Source: an uncultured Lachnospira sp.
GTDB taxonomy: Bacteria; Bacillota; Clostridia; Lachnospirales; Lachnospiraceae
DNA: 64,000 nt
Assembly: GCA_910585095.1 (NCBI GenBank)
Contig: CAJUBU010000003.1
Span: 36,290-100,289, forward strand
Direction of reading: 5' to 3'
Below are positions 34,468 through 43,803 of the stretch, one piece after another. The notes under the pieces were generated by a model, which saw only the letters and a program-made list of their open reading frames with translations, had not been told where the DNA came from and did no database searches. Numbering within the stretch: the first letter of the stretch is position 1; each line of letters starts with the position of its first letter. A program made the position numbers and the translations under genes.

Positions 34468-37400
34468 TCAAGTCGTCTCTACATTTTTATTGCCATAAAT
34501 TGCTCTTAAATCCGATAATAATTGTGAAGTAATTTGAATATTCTTACTTTCAGGCCATAAAATCCGTTTATTTTCCTGCATACAATAAATAACAACACTG
34601 TCTTTTCCATCTAAATTGGCAAAATCGTTTCTTAATTTACCCTCATTCTTTTTATACTCTTGTTCATCTTTAAAACGAATCCACAATTTTCTTGGCACAT
34701 TTGCAAAATCGACCATTTTTTCACAAATCAATTTTGCATTTTCATCTGCATTCGCGCTTACACGCCCTGTAATAAACACCATTTTGGCTGAATCAATAAT
34801 ATTTCTGTACTCTATATAAAGACGTGGAAAAACAATAACTTCTACTGTTCCCATAATATCCTCAATGGTAAGAAATGCCATAGGCTGCCCGTTTTTAGTA
34901 TTTTTGATAGTTTTTGCTGTAATCATACCACCAACGGTCTGTTTTGTATCATTTTTAACTTTTGGCTCTCCCGTCTCCTCATTTACCATAAAATCAACAG
35001 TTTGTGCGGATATATTTTTTTTCCACATACCAACATATTCATCCATAGGGTGTCCGCTGATATATACACCTAATATTTCTTTTTCAAAATTTAACAAATC
35101 TTCTTTTGTATACTCTGATACATTTGGCATTTTTATCTCAAATGCTTTTTTTTGACTGTCGTCTACAAAATCAAAAAGTGACATCTGACCTGCAATGGCA
35201 TCTTTTCCTTGTTTTACTTCCTCGTCAATCATCTGCTGATATACGCTTATCATCTGTCGCCTGTTATTTCCAAATGTGTCAAACGCCCCCGCTTTAATTA
35301 AATTTTCTATCATTTTTTTATTGAGTTCATGATACATTCGTTTAATAAAATCCTGCATATTTTTAAAGGTACCATGACTATTTCGATTTTTTAATATTTC
35401 TTCAATAGCAGGTTTGCCTAATGCCTTAATTGCCGATAAACCAAATCGTATGCTATCGCCTTCAACTAAAAATCCCATACCTGATAAATTGACATCTGGC
35501 GGCAGCATTTTAATTCCCATCTGCCCACAAGCATATATATATTCGGCTACTTTATTGGTATTATTTACTACGGAAGTCATCAAAGCCGCCATAAATTCAA
35601 CAGGATAATGATATTTTAGATAAGCTGTCTGATAGGCAAGCACTGCATAACAGGCAGCATGCGATTTGTTAAACGCATATTTGGCAAAATCAATCATTTC
35701 ATCAAATATTTTTCCTGCAACTTTTTCATCAATGCCATTTTTTACACAGCCTGCAACATGTTCTTCCTCATTTCCATAGATAAAATTATGGCGTTCTTTT
35801 TGCATAACATCGGTTTTTTTCTTGGACATTGCACGCCTTACCAAGTCACTTCTTCCCCAAGTATACCCTGCTAAATCACGCACAATCTGCATAACTTGCT
35901 CTTGATATACAATACACCCATAGGTAGGCTGCAAGATACTTTCAAGCTGTTTGCAGTCATAGGTCACCTCATCTGGATTATTTTTTCCTTTGATATACTG
36001 TGGAATAAAATCCATAGGTCCTGGTCGATACAGAGAAATTCCCGCAATAAGGTCTTCTATATTCTGCGGCTTTAATTCCTTCATAAAGGACTTCATTCCA
36101 CCACTCTCTAACTGAAACATCCCCTCACATTTACCAGTACCTATATAATCATAAACATTTTTATCGTTATAATCAATCGTATCCATAGAAAAGTCTGAAT
36201 TTTTTAACTTTGCAAGCTGCTCGGTATCAACAATAACCGACAGATTGCGCAATCCTAAAAAGTCCATCTTTAACAGTCCCAATTCTTCTAAAGTTGTCAT
36301 AACAAATTGAGCGACCACAGAACCATCGGAGCCAATCGACAAAGGAACATACTCTTCAACCGCCTGCTTACTTATCAAAACACCTGCTGCATGCATGGAA
36401 GCATGGCGCGGCAACCCCTCTAATCGCTTACTTTTATCAATTAAATCTCTTATCTGTGCATCTTCTTCATACACTTTCTTTAAATCAGGATTGATTTCTA
36501 ACGCTTTGTCGATGGTCATTTTCAAATCTCTTGGAACCATCTTGGCAATATTGTCAACCATCGCATACGGAAGGTCTAAGACGCGCCCAACATCCTTAAT
36601 AACCGCTCTTGCCGCCATTGTTCCAAAAGTGACAATCTGCACAACACAGTCTTTTCCATATTTATCCACCACATAATCAATCACTTGCTGGCGTCCTTCA
36701 GGACAAAAATCCACATCAATATCTGGCATAGAAATTCGTTCTGGATTTAAAAAACGCTCAAAAATCAGCGTATATTTAATAGGGTCAATATCCGTAATAC
36801 CCAAACAATACGAAACAATACTTCCCGCCGCTGAACCTCTGCCTGGTCCTACTGCAATCTGATGTTTTTTTGCATAGTCAATATAATCCCATACAATCAA
36901 GAAATAATCGACATATCCCATATCACGTATTACAGATAATTCATAGTCCAATCGTTCTTTTAAAGTTTTTCCCTCTGGCTTATAACAAGATTCTTTATTG
37001 GCGTCTTCCCCTAAAAGATATTCGGGATACCGTTTTTTCATTCCCTCATAACATAAATGCTGTAGATATGTCCATGAATTAAATCCGTCTGGAACTTCAT
37101 ATTTTGGAAGCTTTGTAACGCCAAATTCAATCTCTACATTGCAGCGGTCGGCAATTTTTTGCGTATTTTCAACAGCCTGCGGAACATAAGAAAACAATTC
37201 TGCCATCTCTTGTGGCGACTTTAAATAAAACTGTCCGCCTTCATAGCGCATTCGATTTTCATCTGTAACCTTTTTTCCAGTTTGTATACAAAGCAAAATA
37301 TCGTGTGCTTCTACATCCTGCGCATATGTATAATGAACATCATTAGTGCAGACAAGCTCTATTCCAAGTTCATTAGAAAGCCGTACAAGCTGTGGATTGA

Positions 37401-37956
37401 CATAATTTTGTTCCTCAATGCCATGACTTTGCAGTTCCAGAAAAAAATTGCCTTTTCCAAATATATTCTCATATCGTTTTGCAGCGGCAGCAGCCTCCTC
37501 ATACATGCCTCTTGACAAATACCTTGACACTTCGCCTGCAAGACACGCACTCAATGCAATAATTCCTTCGTGATACTGCAAAAGCACCTCATAATCCACT
37601 CTTGGTTTATAATAAAAACCCTCTGTAAATCCTCTTGATACAATTTTCATCAGATTTTTATAGCCTTCATAATTTTGCGCCAACAATACCAAATGATAAT
37701 ATCGTTCTTCCGTCACACCAGGTTCTTTGTCAAATCTTGAACCGGGCGCAACATATACCTCACAGCCTATAATCGGCTTAATTCCAACTTTTTTGGCAGC
37801 TTTATAAAAATCAATTACACCATACATTACACCATGGTCTGTAATAGCAAGACTATTCATCCCTAACTCTTTTGCCCTTGCTGTTATTTCCTGAATTTTA
37901 CTAGAACCATCAAGCAAAGAATACTCTGTATGTACATGTAAATGTGCAAAACTCAT
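34468..37956 (-). CDS. dnaE: DNA polymerase III alpha subunit (DnaE)
   Basis: The 1162-residue polymerase has an N-terminal PHP domain (FAHLHVHTEYSLLDG), the palm with PDIDVDFCPEGRQ near residue 402, a KKxDVMQ-type fingers region, and a C-terminal OB fold (VGGMITAKTIKNTKNGQPMAF). It is the DnaE1 type, not PolC. GGAGG lies before ATG at 37956. An 18-residue upstream extension lies in hairpin DNA and is rejected. Confidence 0.96.
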   Translation of the reverse strand: MSFAHLHVHTEYSLLDGSSKIQEITARAKELGMNSLAITDHGVMYGVIDFYKAAKKVGIKPIIGCEVYVAPGSRFDKEPGVTEERYYHLVLLAQNYEGYKNLMKIVSRGFTEGFYYKPRVDYEVLLQYHEGIIALSACLAGEVSRYLSRGMYEEAAAAAKRYENIFGKGNFFLELQSHGIEEQNYVNPQLVRLSNELGIELVCTNDVHYTYAQDVEAHDILLCIQTGKKVTDENRMRYEGGQFYLKSPQEMAELFSYVPQAVENTQKIADRCNVEIEFGVTKLPKYEVPDGFNSWTYLQHLCYEGMKKRYPEYLLGEDANKESCYKPEGKTLKERLDYELSVIRDMGYVDYFLIVWDYIDYAKKHQIAVGPGRGSAAGSIVSYCLGITDIDPIKYTLIFERFLNPERISMPDIDVDFCPEGRQQVIDYVVDKYGKDCVVQIVTFGTMAARAVIKDVGRVLDLPYAMVDNIAKMVPRDLKMTIDKALEINPDLKKVYEEDAQIRDLIDKSKRLEGLPRHASMHAAGVLISKQAVEEYVPLSIGSDGSVVAQFVMTTLEELGLLKMDFLGLRNLSVIVDTEQLAKLKNSDFSMDTIDYNDKNVYDYIGTGKCEGMFQLESGGMKSFMKELKPQNIEDLIAGISLYRPGPMDFIPQYIKGKNNPDEVTYDCKQLESILQPTYGCIVYQEQVMQIVRDLAGYTWGRSDLVRRAMSKKKTDVMQKERHNFIYGNEEEHVAGCVKNGIDEKVAGKIFDEMIDFAKYAFNKSHAACYAVLAYQTAYLKYHYPVEFMAALMTSVVNNTNKVAEYIYACGQMGIKMLPPDVNLSGMGFLVEGDSIRFGLSAIKALGKPAIEEILKNRNSHGTFKNMQDFIKRMYHELNKKMIENLIKAGAFDTFGNNRRQMISVYQQMIDEEVKQGKDAIAGQMSLFDFVDDSQKKAFEIKMPNVSEYTKEDLLNFEKEILGVYISGHPMDEYVGMWKKNISAQTVDFMVNEETGEPKVKNDTKQTVGGMITAKTIKNTKNGQPMAFLTIEDIMGTVEVIVFPRLYIEYRNIIDSAKMVFITGRVSANADENAKLICEKMVDFANVPRKLWIRFKDEQEYKKNEGKLRNDFANLDGKDSVVIYCMQENKRILWPESKNIQITSQLLSDLRAIYGNKNVETT

Positions 37957-37968
37957 ATTTTTCCTCCA

Positions 37969-38068
37969 TTCCGAAGCGTAGCGTAGGAATTTTGCGCAAT
38001 AAAAATTCACGAAGGTGATTTTTATTGTCGCATCAAACCTTATTTGTGACGCTTCGACACAAATAAGG
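37969..38068 (-). promoter_or_regulatory. Cluster of hairpins in the dnaE leader
   Basis: Three structures follow each other: TTCC/GGAA ends around GAAGCGTAGCG (37969-37989), AATAAAAATTCAC/GTGATTTTTATT (37998-38026) and the perfect CCTTATTTGTG/CACAAATAAGG (38038-38068). The loop of the last (ACGCTTCG) is exactly complementary to CGAAGCGT near 37972, which would allow a pseudoknot or alternate folding upstream of the ribosome site. Confidence 0.6.
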
Positions 38069-38166
38069 GTGTAACACTCTCCTCCATTCTATTCTGCACA
38101 GATTCGTGCATCAAAAATGCCACAGACCATAAAACAGCCTGCGGCAAATATAAATTCTGTTCATTC

Positions 38167-40629
38167 TTATTGGTTATTTTCTTCTTTGCTGCCGTTATCT
38201 GAATCTTTATTATCTGGTATTTTATTTTTATTCTTTTCAATATTTTGCCAGAAATCATCTAATGGTCCACTAATCGTAGAAGAATAACTGCCATCTTCAT
38301 TAAATGTAACACTTTCTGCTACTTTTTCAGACTTTGACATTTCACTGGTATCAACTGGTTCAGGAATCCCTTTTACCCTTCTAAATATCTTCATAAATTC
38401 TTTTCCTGTAATGGTCTCTTTATCATAAAGATATTTAGCCAATTCATCCAATACGTCCCTATTTTCAGCCAACAACTTTTTAGCTTCTGCAAAACAGCTA
38501 GCAAGAAGTTGTTTAACTTCTTCATCAATAATAGCAGCCGTCTCGTCCGAACAATTGAGTCTTGCAGAACCATCTAAATATTTGCTCTCAATCGTTTCTA
38601 AGCTCATCAATCCAAACTTTTCAGACATTCCATACTGCGTAATCATCGCTCTTGCAATATCCGTTGCTTTCTCAATATCATTGGATGCTCCTGTTGTCAC
38701 TGTATCAAAAATGATTTCTTCCGCAGCACGTCCGCCAAGAAGTGTGACAAGCCTTGTCATCAGTTCATCTTTTGTCATAAGATATTTTTCTTCTTCAGGC
38801 ACCTGCATAACATAGCCCAATGAACCCATTGTTCTTGGTACAATTGTTATCTTTTGGACAGGTTCGGCATCCTTTTTTAATGCTGTGATAAGTGCATGAC
38901 CAACTTCATGGTATGCAACGGTACGTTTTTCTTGTTTACTTAAAATTCTGTCTTTCTTTTCCTTGCCAGCGATTACCACTTCAACCGCTTCAAACAAATC
39001 CTTTTGTGTGACAACTTTTCGCCCGTCTTTAACAGCCGCAATAGCCGCCTCATTAATCATATTGGCAAGGTCTGAACCAACGGCGCCGCTCGTGGCAAGA
39101 CCAATCTCGTCAAGGTCAACCGTATCGTCCATCAAAACATCTTTAGAATGCACCTTTAAAACTTCAACTCTGCCCTTTAAATCAGGCTTGTCAACAATAA
39201 TTCTTCTATCCAGTCGTCCCGGTCTTAACAGCGCCTTGTCCAAAACTTCTGGTCTGTTTGTCGCTGCAAGAATAAACAATCCCTTTGATGAATCAAAACC
39301 ATCCATCTCTGCTAAAAGCTGATTTAAAGTCTGTTCACGCTCATCGTTGCCGCCGCCGTACCTTGAATCTCTACTTTTGCCAATGGCATCAATCTCATCA
39401 ATAAAAATAATACATGGAGCTTGTTTTTGTGCTTCCTTAAACAAATCACGCACTCTTGAAGCGCCCACGCCCACAAACATCTCTACAAAATCAGAACCTG
39501 CCAATGAGAAAAATGGGACATTGGCTTCTCCTGCAACCGCTTTTGCAAGCAATGTTTTACCTGTACCCGGAGGTCCCACAAGCAATGCGCCCTTTGGCAG
39601 CTTGGCGCCTATCTTTGAATATTTGTCTGGATTATGCAAAAAGTCTACAATCTCTTTTAATGATTCTTTTGCTTCGTCTTGTCCTGCCACGTCCTTAAAC
39701 GTTACACCCGTCTGTTTTTGCACATAGACTTTAGCCGTATTTTTGCCAACGCCCATGCCTCCCATCATACCGCCGCCAGACGATATCTTCCTATATATAA
39801 AGGTAAACATAAATATCATAATTAAAAGCGGCAAAATATAGGCAGCTAAAAATTCAATCATAGAAGCGCTTGAATCTGGAATATATCCAGAAATCGTGAT
39901 ATCTGGATTCTTTTTTAATGTCGACACCAACTCGTCATCATTGACATAAGCGGTGTAATATGTGTATTTAATTTTGCCTAACTTATTTTGCTCGTCTGCA
40001 TCATCGGTTGGCGTAATAACAATTCGGTCTGCATCAAACTTTACCTCAGAAATTTTGTCATCTTCTACCATCTGAAGAAATTCTGTATAAGATATTTCTT
40101 TAAATCGAACATTATTTAAAAGTCCTCGCAATAAAGAAAATCCTATAAACGTAAGAACAGCAGCAATTGCAAGTATCAAAATGGTATTAAAATTTTTCTG
40201 CTTCTTGTTATTATTTTGGTTATTTCTATTGTTGTTTTGATTATTATTTCTTCTGTTATTTCCATTATTATCATAACCATTATAATTACTGTTATTTTGA
40301 TAATTTTGTCTATCGTAATTTTGTCCATTATAACCTTGTCCGCCATAATTTTGCCCATTATAACCCTGATTGCTATAATTTTGTCCATTATAGCCTTGTC
40401 CGCCATAATTTTGCCCATTATAACCCTGATTGCCATAATTTTGTCCATTATTGCCTTGACTGCCGCGATTTTGACTGTTATAATCTTGACCGCCATAATT
40501 TGGACCATTGCCAATATCACCCTGACCATTTGGCTTATGGTTGTAACTTTGTCCATTCTGGTTGTTTACATTGGGGTTGCCAGAATTAGTGTTTTCAGTG
40601 TTATTACCATTATTTTCCCAATTATCCAT
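38167..40629 (-). CDS. ftsH: ATP-dependent zinc metalloprotease FtsH with a long Asn/Gln/Gly/Tyr-rich N-terminal extension
   Basis: The 820-residue protein has two membrane helices (about 147-168 and 258-279), an AAA domain with Walker A GPPGTGKT (352-359), Walker B IIFIDEID (407-414), the second region of homology, and the HEVGH zinc site (574-578). It degrades membrane and regulatory proteins. Family members usually run 600-670 residues. Here about 146 residues precede the first helix, rich in Asn, Gln, Gly and Tyr, with five copies of a ten-residue NGQNYxxQGY-like repeat (about 61-110). AGAGAAGGA sets the ATG. Confidence 0.95.
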   Translation of the reverse strand: MDNWENNGNNTENTNSGNPNVNNQNGQSYNHKPNGQGDIGNGPNYGGQDYNSQNRGSQGNNGQNYGNQGYNGQNYGGQGYNGQNYSNQGYNGQNYGGQGYNGQNYDRQNYQNNSNYNGYDNNGNNRRNNNQNNNRNNQNNNKKQKNFNTILILAIAAVLTFIGFSLLRGLLNNVRFKEISYTEFLQMVEDDKISEVKFDADRIVITPTDDADEQNKLGKIKYTYYTAYVNDDELVSTLKKNPDITISGYIPDSSASMIEFLAAYILPLLIMIFMFTFIYRKISSGGGMMGGMGVGKNTAKVYVQKQTGVTFKDVAGQDEAKESLKEIVDFLHNPDKYSKIGAKLPKGALLVGPPGTGKTLLAKAVAGEANVPFFSLAGSDFVEMFVGVGASRVRDLFKEAQKQAPCIIFIDEIDAIGKSRDSRYGGGNDEREQTLNQLLAEMDGFDSSKGLFILAATNRPEVLDKALLRPGRLDRRIIVDKPDLKGRVEVLKVHSKDVLMDDTVDLDEIGLATSGAVGSDLANMINEAAIAAVKDGRKVVTQKDLFEAVEVVIAGKEKKDRILSKQEKRTVAYHEVGHALITALKKDAEPVQKITIVPRTMGSLGYVMQVPEEEKYLMTKDELMTRLVTLLGGRAAEEIIFDTVTTGASNDIEKATDIARAMITQYGMSEKFGLMSLETIESKYLDGSARLNCSDETAAIIDEEVKQLLASCFAEAKKLLAENRDVLDELAKYLYDKETITGKEFMKIFRRVKGIPEPVDTSEMSKSEKVAESVTFNEDGSYSSTISGPLDDFWQNIEKNKNKIPDNKDSDNGSKEENNQ
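40306..40456 (-). repeat. Intragenic tandem repeat in ftsH
   Basis: A 30-base unit coding a ten-residue Asn-Gly-Gln-Asn-Tyr motif recurs about five times, with a 60-base higher-order period (GGQGY alternating with SNQGY/GNQGY). Confidence 0.85.
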
Positions 40630-40749
40630 TCCTTCTCTCCATTCTTTTTGTGTATATGCACATTCAACATTATAATTATAATTTTCCCATAAATCAATTA
40701 AAACTGTATTATTTTTTAAAAAAATATGGAAAATAATTATAAACCGTTA

Positions 40750-40803
40750 TATAATGTTATTTATTATTCATTGATTTACAGCCGTTATTCGGCAGAACGG
40801 AGG
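40750..40803 (+). promoter_or_regulatory. pyrG promoter and leader hairpin at the ribosome site
   Basis: TATAAT is at 40750-40755. In the leader, CCGTT (40782-40786) pairs with AACGG (40796-40800), which runs into the GGAGG site (40799-40803), and GCCG/CGGC (40781-40793) is an alternative. This could set translation. No GGGC-type start of the B. subtilis pyrG attenuator is evident. Confidence 0.4.
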
Positions 40804-40808
40804 AAATG

Positions 40809-42440
40809 ATGCCTGTTAAATACGTATTTGTCACAGGTGGCGTAGTATCTGGTCTTGGAAAGGGTATTACTGCTGCTTCTTTAGGACGTTTATTGAAAGC
40901 TCGTGGATTTAAAGTTACCATGCAAAAATTTGACCCATATATTAACATTGACCCTGGTACAATGAACCCAATTCAGCACGGTGAGGTATTTGTTACCGAT
41001 GACGGTGCGGAGACTGATTTAGACCTTGGTCATTATGAACGATTTATTGATGAAAGTCTCAATAAAAACTCCAATGTAACCACTGGCAAAGTATACTGGG
41101 CGGTTTTACAAAAAGAGCGGCGCGGCGATTTTGGCGGCGGTACGGTTCAAGTTATTCCACATATTACCAATGAAATTAAGACGCGGTTTTTCCGTGATTT
41201 TTCATCAAACGATACAAAAATTGCAATTATTGAAGTTGGCGGTACGGTCGGCGATATTGAAAGCCAACCTTTCCTTGAAGCTATACGACAATTTCAACAT
41301 GAAGTTGGCAGAGAAAACGCCATTTTAATCCATGTGACACTGATTCCATACTTAAAAGCATCCGGCGAAATGAAAACAAAGCCTACACAGGCAAGTGTAA
41401 AGGAACTTCAAGGCATGGGTATTCAGCCTGATATTCTTGTCTGCCGGACAGAACAGCCATTGCAGGCAGGTATTAAAGATAAGATTGCTCTTTTTTGCAA
41501 TGTGCCAAAATCACATGTATTACAAAACCTTGATGTTGAGATTCTCTATGATGCACCGCTTGCTATGGAGGAAGAAAATCTTGCGCAGGTAGCATGTGAA
41601 TGTCTGCATCTGGACTGTCCAGAACCAGACCTTGACGAATGGCGCGCAATGTGTACTGCATGGAAAAATCCTACCAAAAAAGTAACCATTGCACTTGTTG
41701 GTAAATATATTCAGCTTCATGACGCCTACATCAGTGTTGTAGAGGCATTAAAACATGGCGGTGTTGCAAACTCTGCCGATGTTTCTATCAAATGGGTAGA
41801 CTCTGAAACAGTCAATGAAAACAATGCCAATGTCATCCTATCGGATGTTTCTGGTATACTCGTTCCTGGCGGTTTTGGCGACAGAGGCGTTGAGGGCAAA
41901 ATACAGGCAATACGATATGCCAGAGAACATCATATTCCATTTTTGGGGCTTTGTCTTGGTATGCAGCTTTCTATTGTAGAATTTGCAAGAGATGTCATCG
42001 GTTATTCCGATGCACACAGCGTTGAATTAAAGCCTGATACGACACACCCTGTCATTCATCTGATGCCAGACCAAGAAGGAATTGATGATATTGGCGGAAC
42101 GCTTCGACTTGGTTCTTATCCTTGTGTTTTGGATAAGACAAGCATTGCTTACAAAGAGTATGGACAAGAGACGATACATGAACGTCACCGCCATCGTTAT
42201 GAAGTCAACAATGATTACAGAACTGTTCTTGCAGAACATGGCATGACTTTATCGGGCATTTCTCCAGATGGAAGAATTATTGAAATGATTGAATTAAAAG
42301 ACCACCCATGGTTTGTCGCAACACAGGCTCACCCAGAATTAAAGTCACGACCAAACCGCCCACATCCATTATTCAGGGGATTTATAGAAGCTTCATTAAA
42401 ATATCAAAACGATACAACTACTACAACAAAAAATAAATAG
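40809..42440 (+). CDS. pyrG: CTP synthase
   Basis: The 543-residue enzyme makes CTP from UTP, ATP and glutamine. The N-terminal amidoligase starts VKYVFVTGGVVSGLGKGI. The class I glutaminase domain has the nucleophile Cys in LGLCLGMQL and the His-Glu pair in ATQAHPE. GGAGG lies 5 bases before the second of two adjacent ATGs, which I take as the start. Divergent from ftsH. Confidence 0.96.
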   Translation: MPVKYVFVTGGVVSGLGKGITAASLGRLLKARGFKVTMQKFDPYINIDPGTMNPIQHGEVFVTDDGAETDLDLGHYERFIDESLNKNSNVTTGKVYWAVLQKERRGDFGGGTVQVIPHITNEIKTRFFRDFSSNDTKIAIIEVGGTVGDIESQPFLEAIRQFQHEVGRENAILIHVTLIPYLKASGEMKTKPTQASVKELQGMGIQPDILVCRTEQPLQAGIKDKIALFCNVPKSHVLQNLDVEILYDAPLAMEEENLAQVACECLHLDCPEPDLDEWRAMCTAWKNPTKKVTIALVGKYIQLHDAYISVVEALKHGGVANSADVSIKWVDSETVNENNANVILSDVSGILVPGGFGDRGVEGKIQAIRYAREHHIPFLGLCLGMQLSIVEFARDVIGYSDAHSVELKPDTTHPVIHLMPDQEGIDDIGGTLRLGSYPCVLDKTSIAYKEYGQETIHERHRHRYEVNNDYRTVLAEHGMTLSGISPDGRIIEMIELKDHPWFVATQAHPELKSRPNRPHPLFRGFIEASLKYQNDTTTTTKNK

Positions 42441-42461
42441 ACAACCCTATTTCGTACCTAA

Positions 42462-42604
42462 AGGCTGTCGCATAGAAAATAAAATATACAAGATATGGTT
42501 TAATATTACTTTTTAACCTCATCAAGAAAGTAGCATAGCCAATTGCGAATATTCACTGAACTATCTTGTAGTTGATTTTCTTTATGCGACAGTCTCTTTT
42601 TTTC
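42462..42604 (+). terminator. GRCTGYYGCA inverted-repeat element at the pyrG 3' end (copy 3)
   Basis: AGGCTGTCGCAT (42462-) pairs with ATGCGACAGTCT (42584-42595), and T-rich DNA follows, so it can terminate pyrG. Inside lies a CTCATCAAG-family copy (42512-42562). Confidence 0.7.
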
Positions 42605-42647
42605 TCATCAAGCAAACGGCAAAATGAACTGCAAATATCTGCTTGAT
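42603..42647. repeat. CTCATCAAG-family repeat
   Basis: TCTCATCAAGCAAACGGC followed by CTGCAAATATCTGCTTGA matches the family, and it lies directly next to the pyrG terminator. Confidence 0.65.
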
Positions 42648-42664
42648 TTATTTAAAAATTAGCA

Positions 42665-42711
42665 TTGACAATATAAATATTTATCTCTATAATTAAACTA
42701 TAAGTTTAATT
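42665..42711 (+). promoter_or_regulatory. Promoter with overlapping palindrome for the TetR gene
   Basis: TTGACA (42665-42670), 17 bases, TATAAT (42688-42693) is a textbook promoter. The palindrome AATTAAACT-ATA-AGTTTAATT (42691-42711) overlaps the -10 and the start region, fitting TetR autorepression. Confidence 0.75.
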
Positions 42712-42728
42712 ATTACAAGGAGAATTGC

Positions 42729-43367
42729 ATGGGACGACGAAAAAAAGAGCCAAAAAGCGTACATCGAGAGCATATAGCCTCTGCTGCCTCTGTATTGTTT
42801 ATGGAAAAAGGAATTGTCGCCACTTCTATGGATGATATTGCCAAAGCAGCAGGTTACAGCAAGGCAACCCTATATGTTTATTTTGAAAACAAAGAAGAAA
42901 TTATCAGTATTTTGGTGTTAAACAGCATGAAAAAACTTTACGACTACATCTCTTATGCTTTAGAAATGCAAGAAAGCACAAAAACAAAATATGATTTTAT
43001 CTGTCGCGGATTGGTGCAGTACCAAGAGGAATTTCCATTTTATTTTAAAATGGTATTGGATAAAATCAATATTGACTTTGAAAATCGTAGCTATCTTCCA
43101 GAAGAAAAAGAAACATATCAAATTGGAGAAGAAATAAATAAAAAAATAAAAGACTTCTTAATATATGGTATAGAAAAAGGCGATTTGCGCGACAATCTAA
43201 AAATTATGCCTGCCATATTTAACTTTTGGGGTATGCTGTCTGGAATTATTCAACTTGCTTCAAATAAAGAAGAATACATTAAAAATACAATGGGATTATC
43301 TAAAAAACAATTTTTAGAATATGGTTTTGATATGTTATATTATTCCATTACAAAGAAAGAGGTTTGA
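42729..43367 (+). CDS. TetR-family transcriptional regulator
   Basis: The 212-residue protein has the TetR HTH at residues 14-60 (AASVLFMEKGIVATSMDDIAKAAGYSKATLYVYFENKEEI), shown here by its core ATSMDDIAKAAGYSKATLY. An all-helical ligand domain follows. AAGGAG precedes the ATG. It stops one base before the FMN-binding gene, so the two form an operon under a palindromic promoter. Confidence 0.92.
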   Translation: MGRRKKEPKSVHREHIASAASVLFMEKGIVATSMDDIAKAAGYSKATLYVYFENKEEIISILVLNSMKKLYDYISYALEMQESTKTKYDFICRGLVQYQEEFPFYFKMVLDKINIDFENRSYLPEEKETYQIGEEINKKIKDFLIYGIEKGDLRDNLKIMPAIFNFWGMLSGIIQLASNKEEYIKNTMGLSKKQFLEYGFDMLYYSITKKEV

Positions 43368-43368
43368 T

Positions 43369-43773
43369 ATGAAAATATCTCGAAAAAAAATCATTTTGTT
43401 TATCACCCTGTTTTTTCTTTTTATTAGCCTACTTTTTGTAGCAATTTATTTAAAAAATGTCGCCGCCTACAAAAAAGCTGTAAAAGAAACAACTTTTGGC
43501 GGCGTAGATATTTCTGCTATTCCAGATGGTATCTATACTGGAAAATATAATGTTGATTTTATATATGCCAAAGTAAATGTAACCATTCAAAACAAAGAAA
43601 TTATAGCTATTGACATTTTAGAGCATAAAAATGAACGCGGTAAACCTGCTGAAACCATTATCAACAAAATAATTGCAGAACAAAAAATAGATGTTGACAC
43701 CATGTCTGGAGCGACAAATTCAAGCACAGTTATCAAAAAAGCTGTTGAAAATGCACTTAAACAAACTTTGTAA
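43369..43773 (+). CDS. Membrane-anchored FMN-binding domain protein
   Basis: The 135-residue protein has one N-terminal membrane helix (about 8-27) and an FMN_bind domain (NqrC/RnfG/PplA type) ending in DTMSGATNSST, where the Thr of SGAT is the usual site of covalent FMN attachment by ApbE. It probably carries electrons on the outer face of the membrane. GAGG overlaps the TetR stop. No ApbE gene is in the window. Confidence 0.9.
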   Translation: MKISRKKIILFITLFFLFISLLFVAIYLKNVAAYKKAVKETTFGGVDISAIPDGIYTGKYNVDFIYAKVNVTIQNKEIIAIDILEHKNERGKPAETIINKIIAEQKIDVDTMSGATNSSTVIKKAVENALKQTL

Positions 43774-43803
43774 AATATAGGAGCAAATACTATCATAAAT
43801 TTG

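Noticed and set aside
40306..40456. Regularly spaced repeats that look like a CRISPR array
   Set aside because: They are in frame inside ftsH and code ten-residue units. There are no unique spacers.
40216..40692. Long Ile-rich plus-strand frame opposite the ftsH 5' end
   Set aside because: It is the mirror of the Asn/Gln repeat in ftsH, has no ribosome site and is made only by repeat composition.
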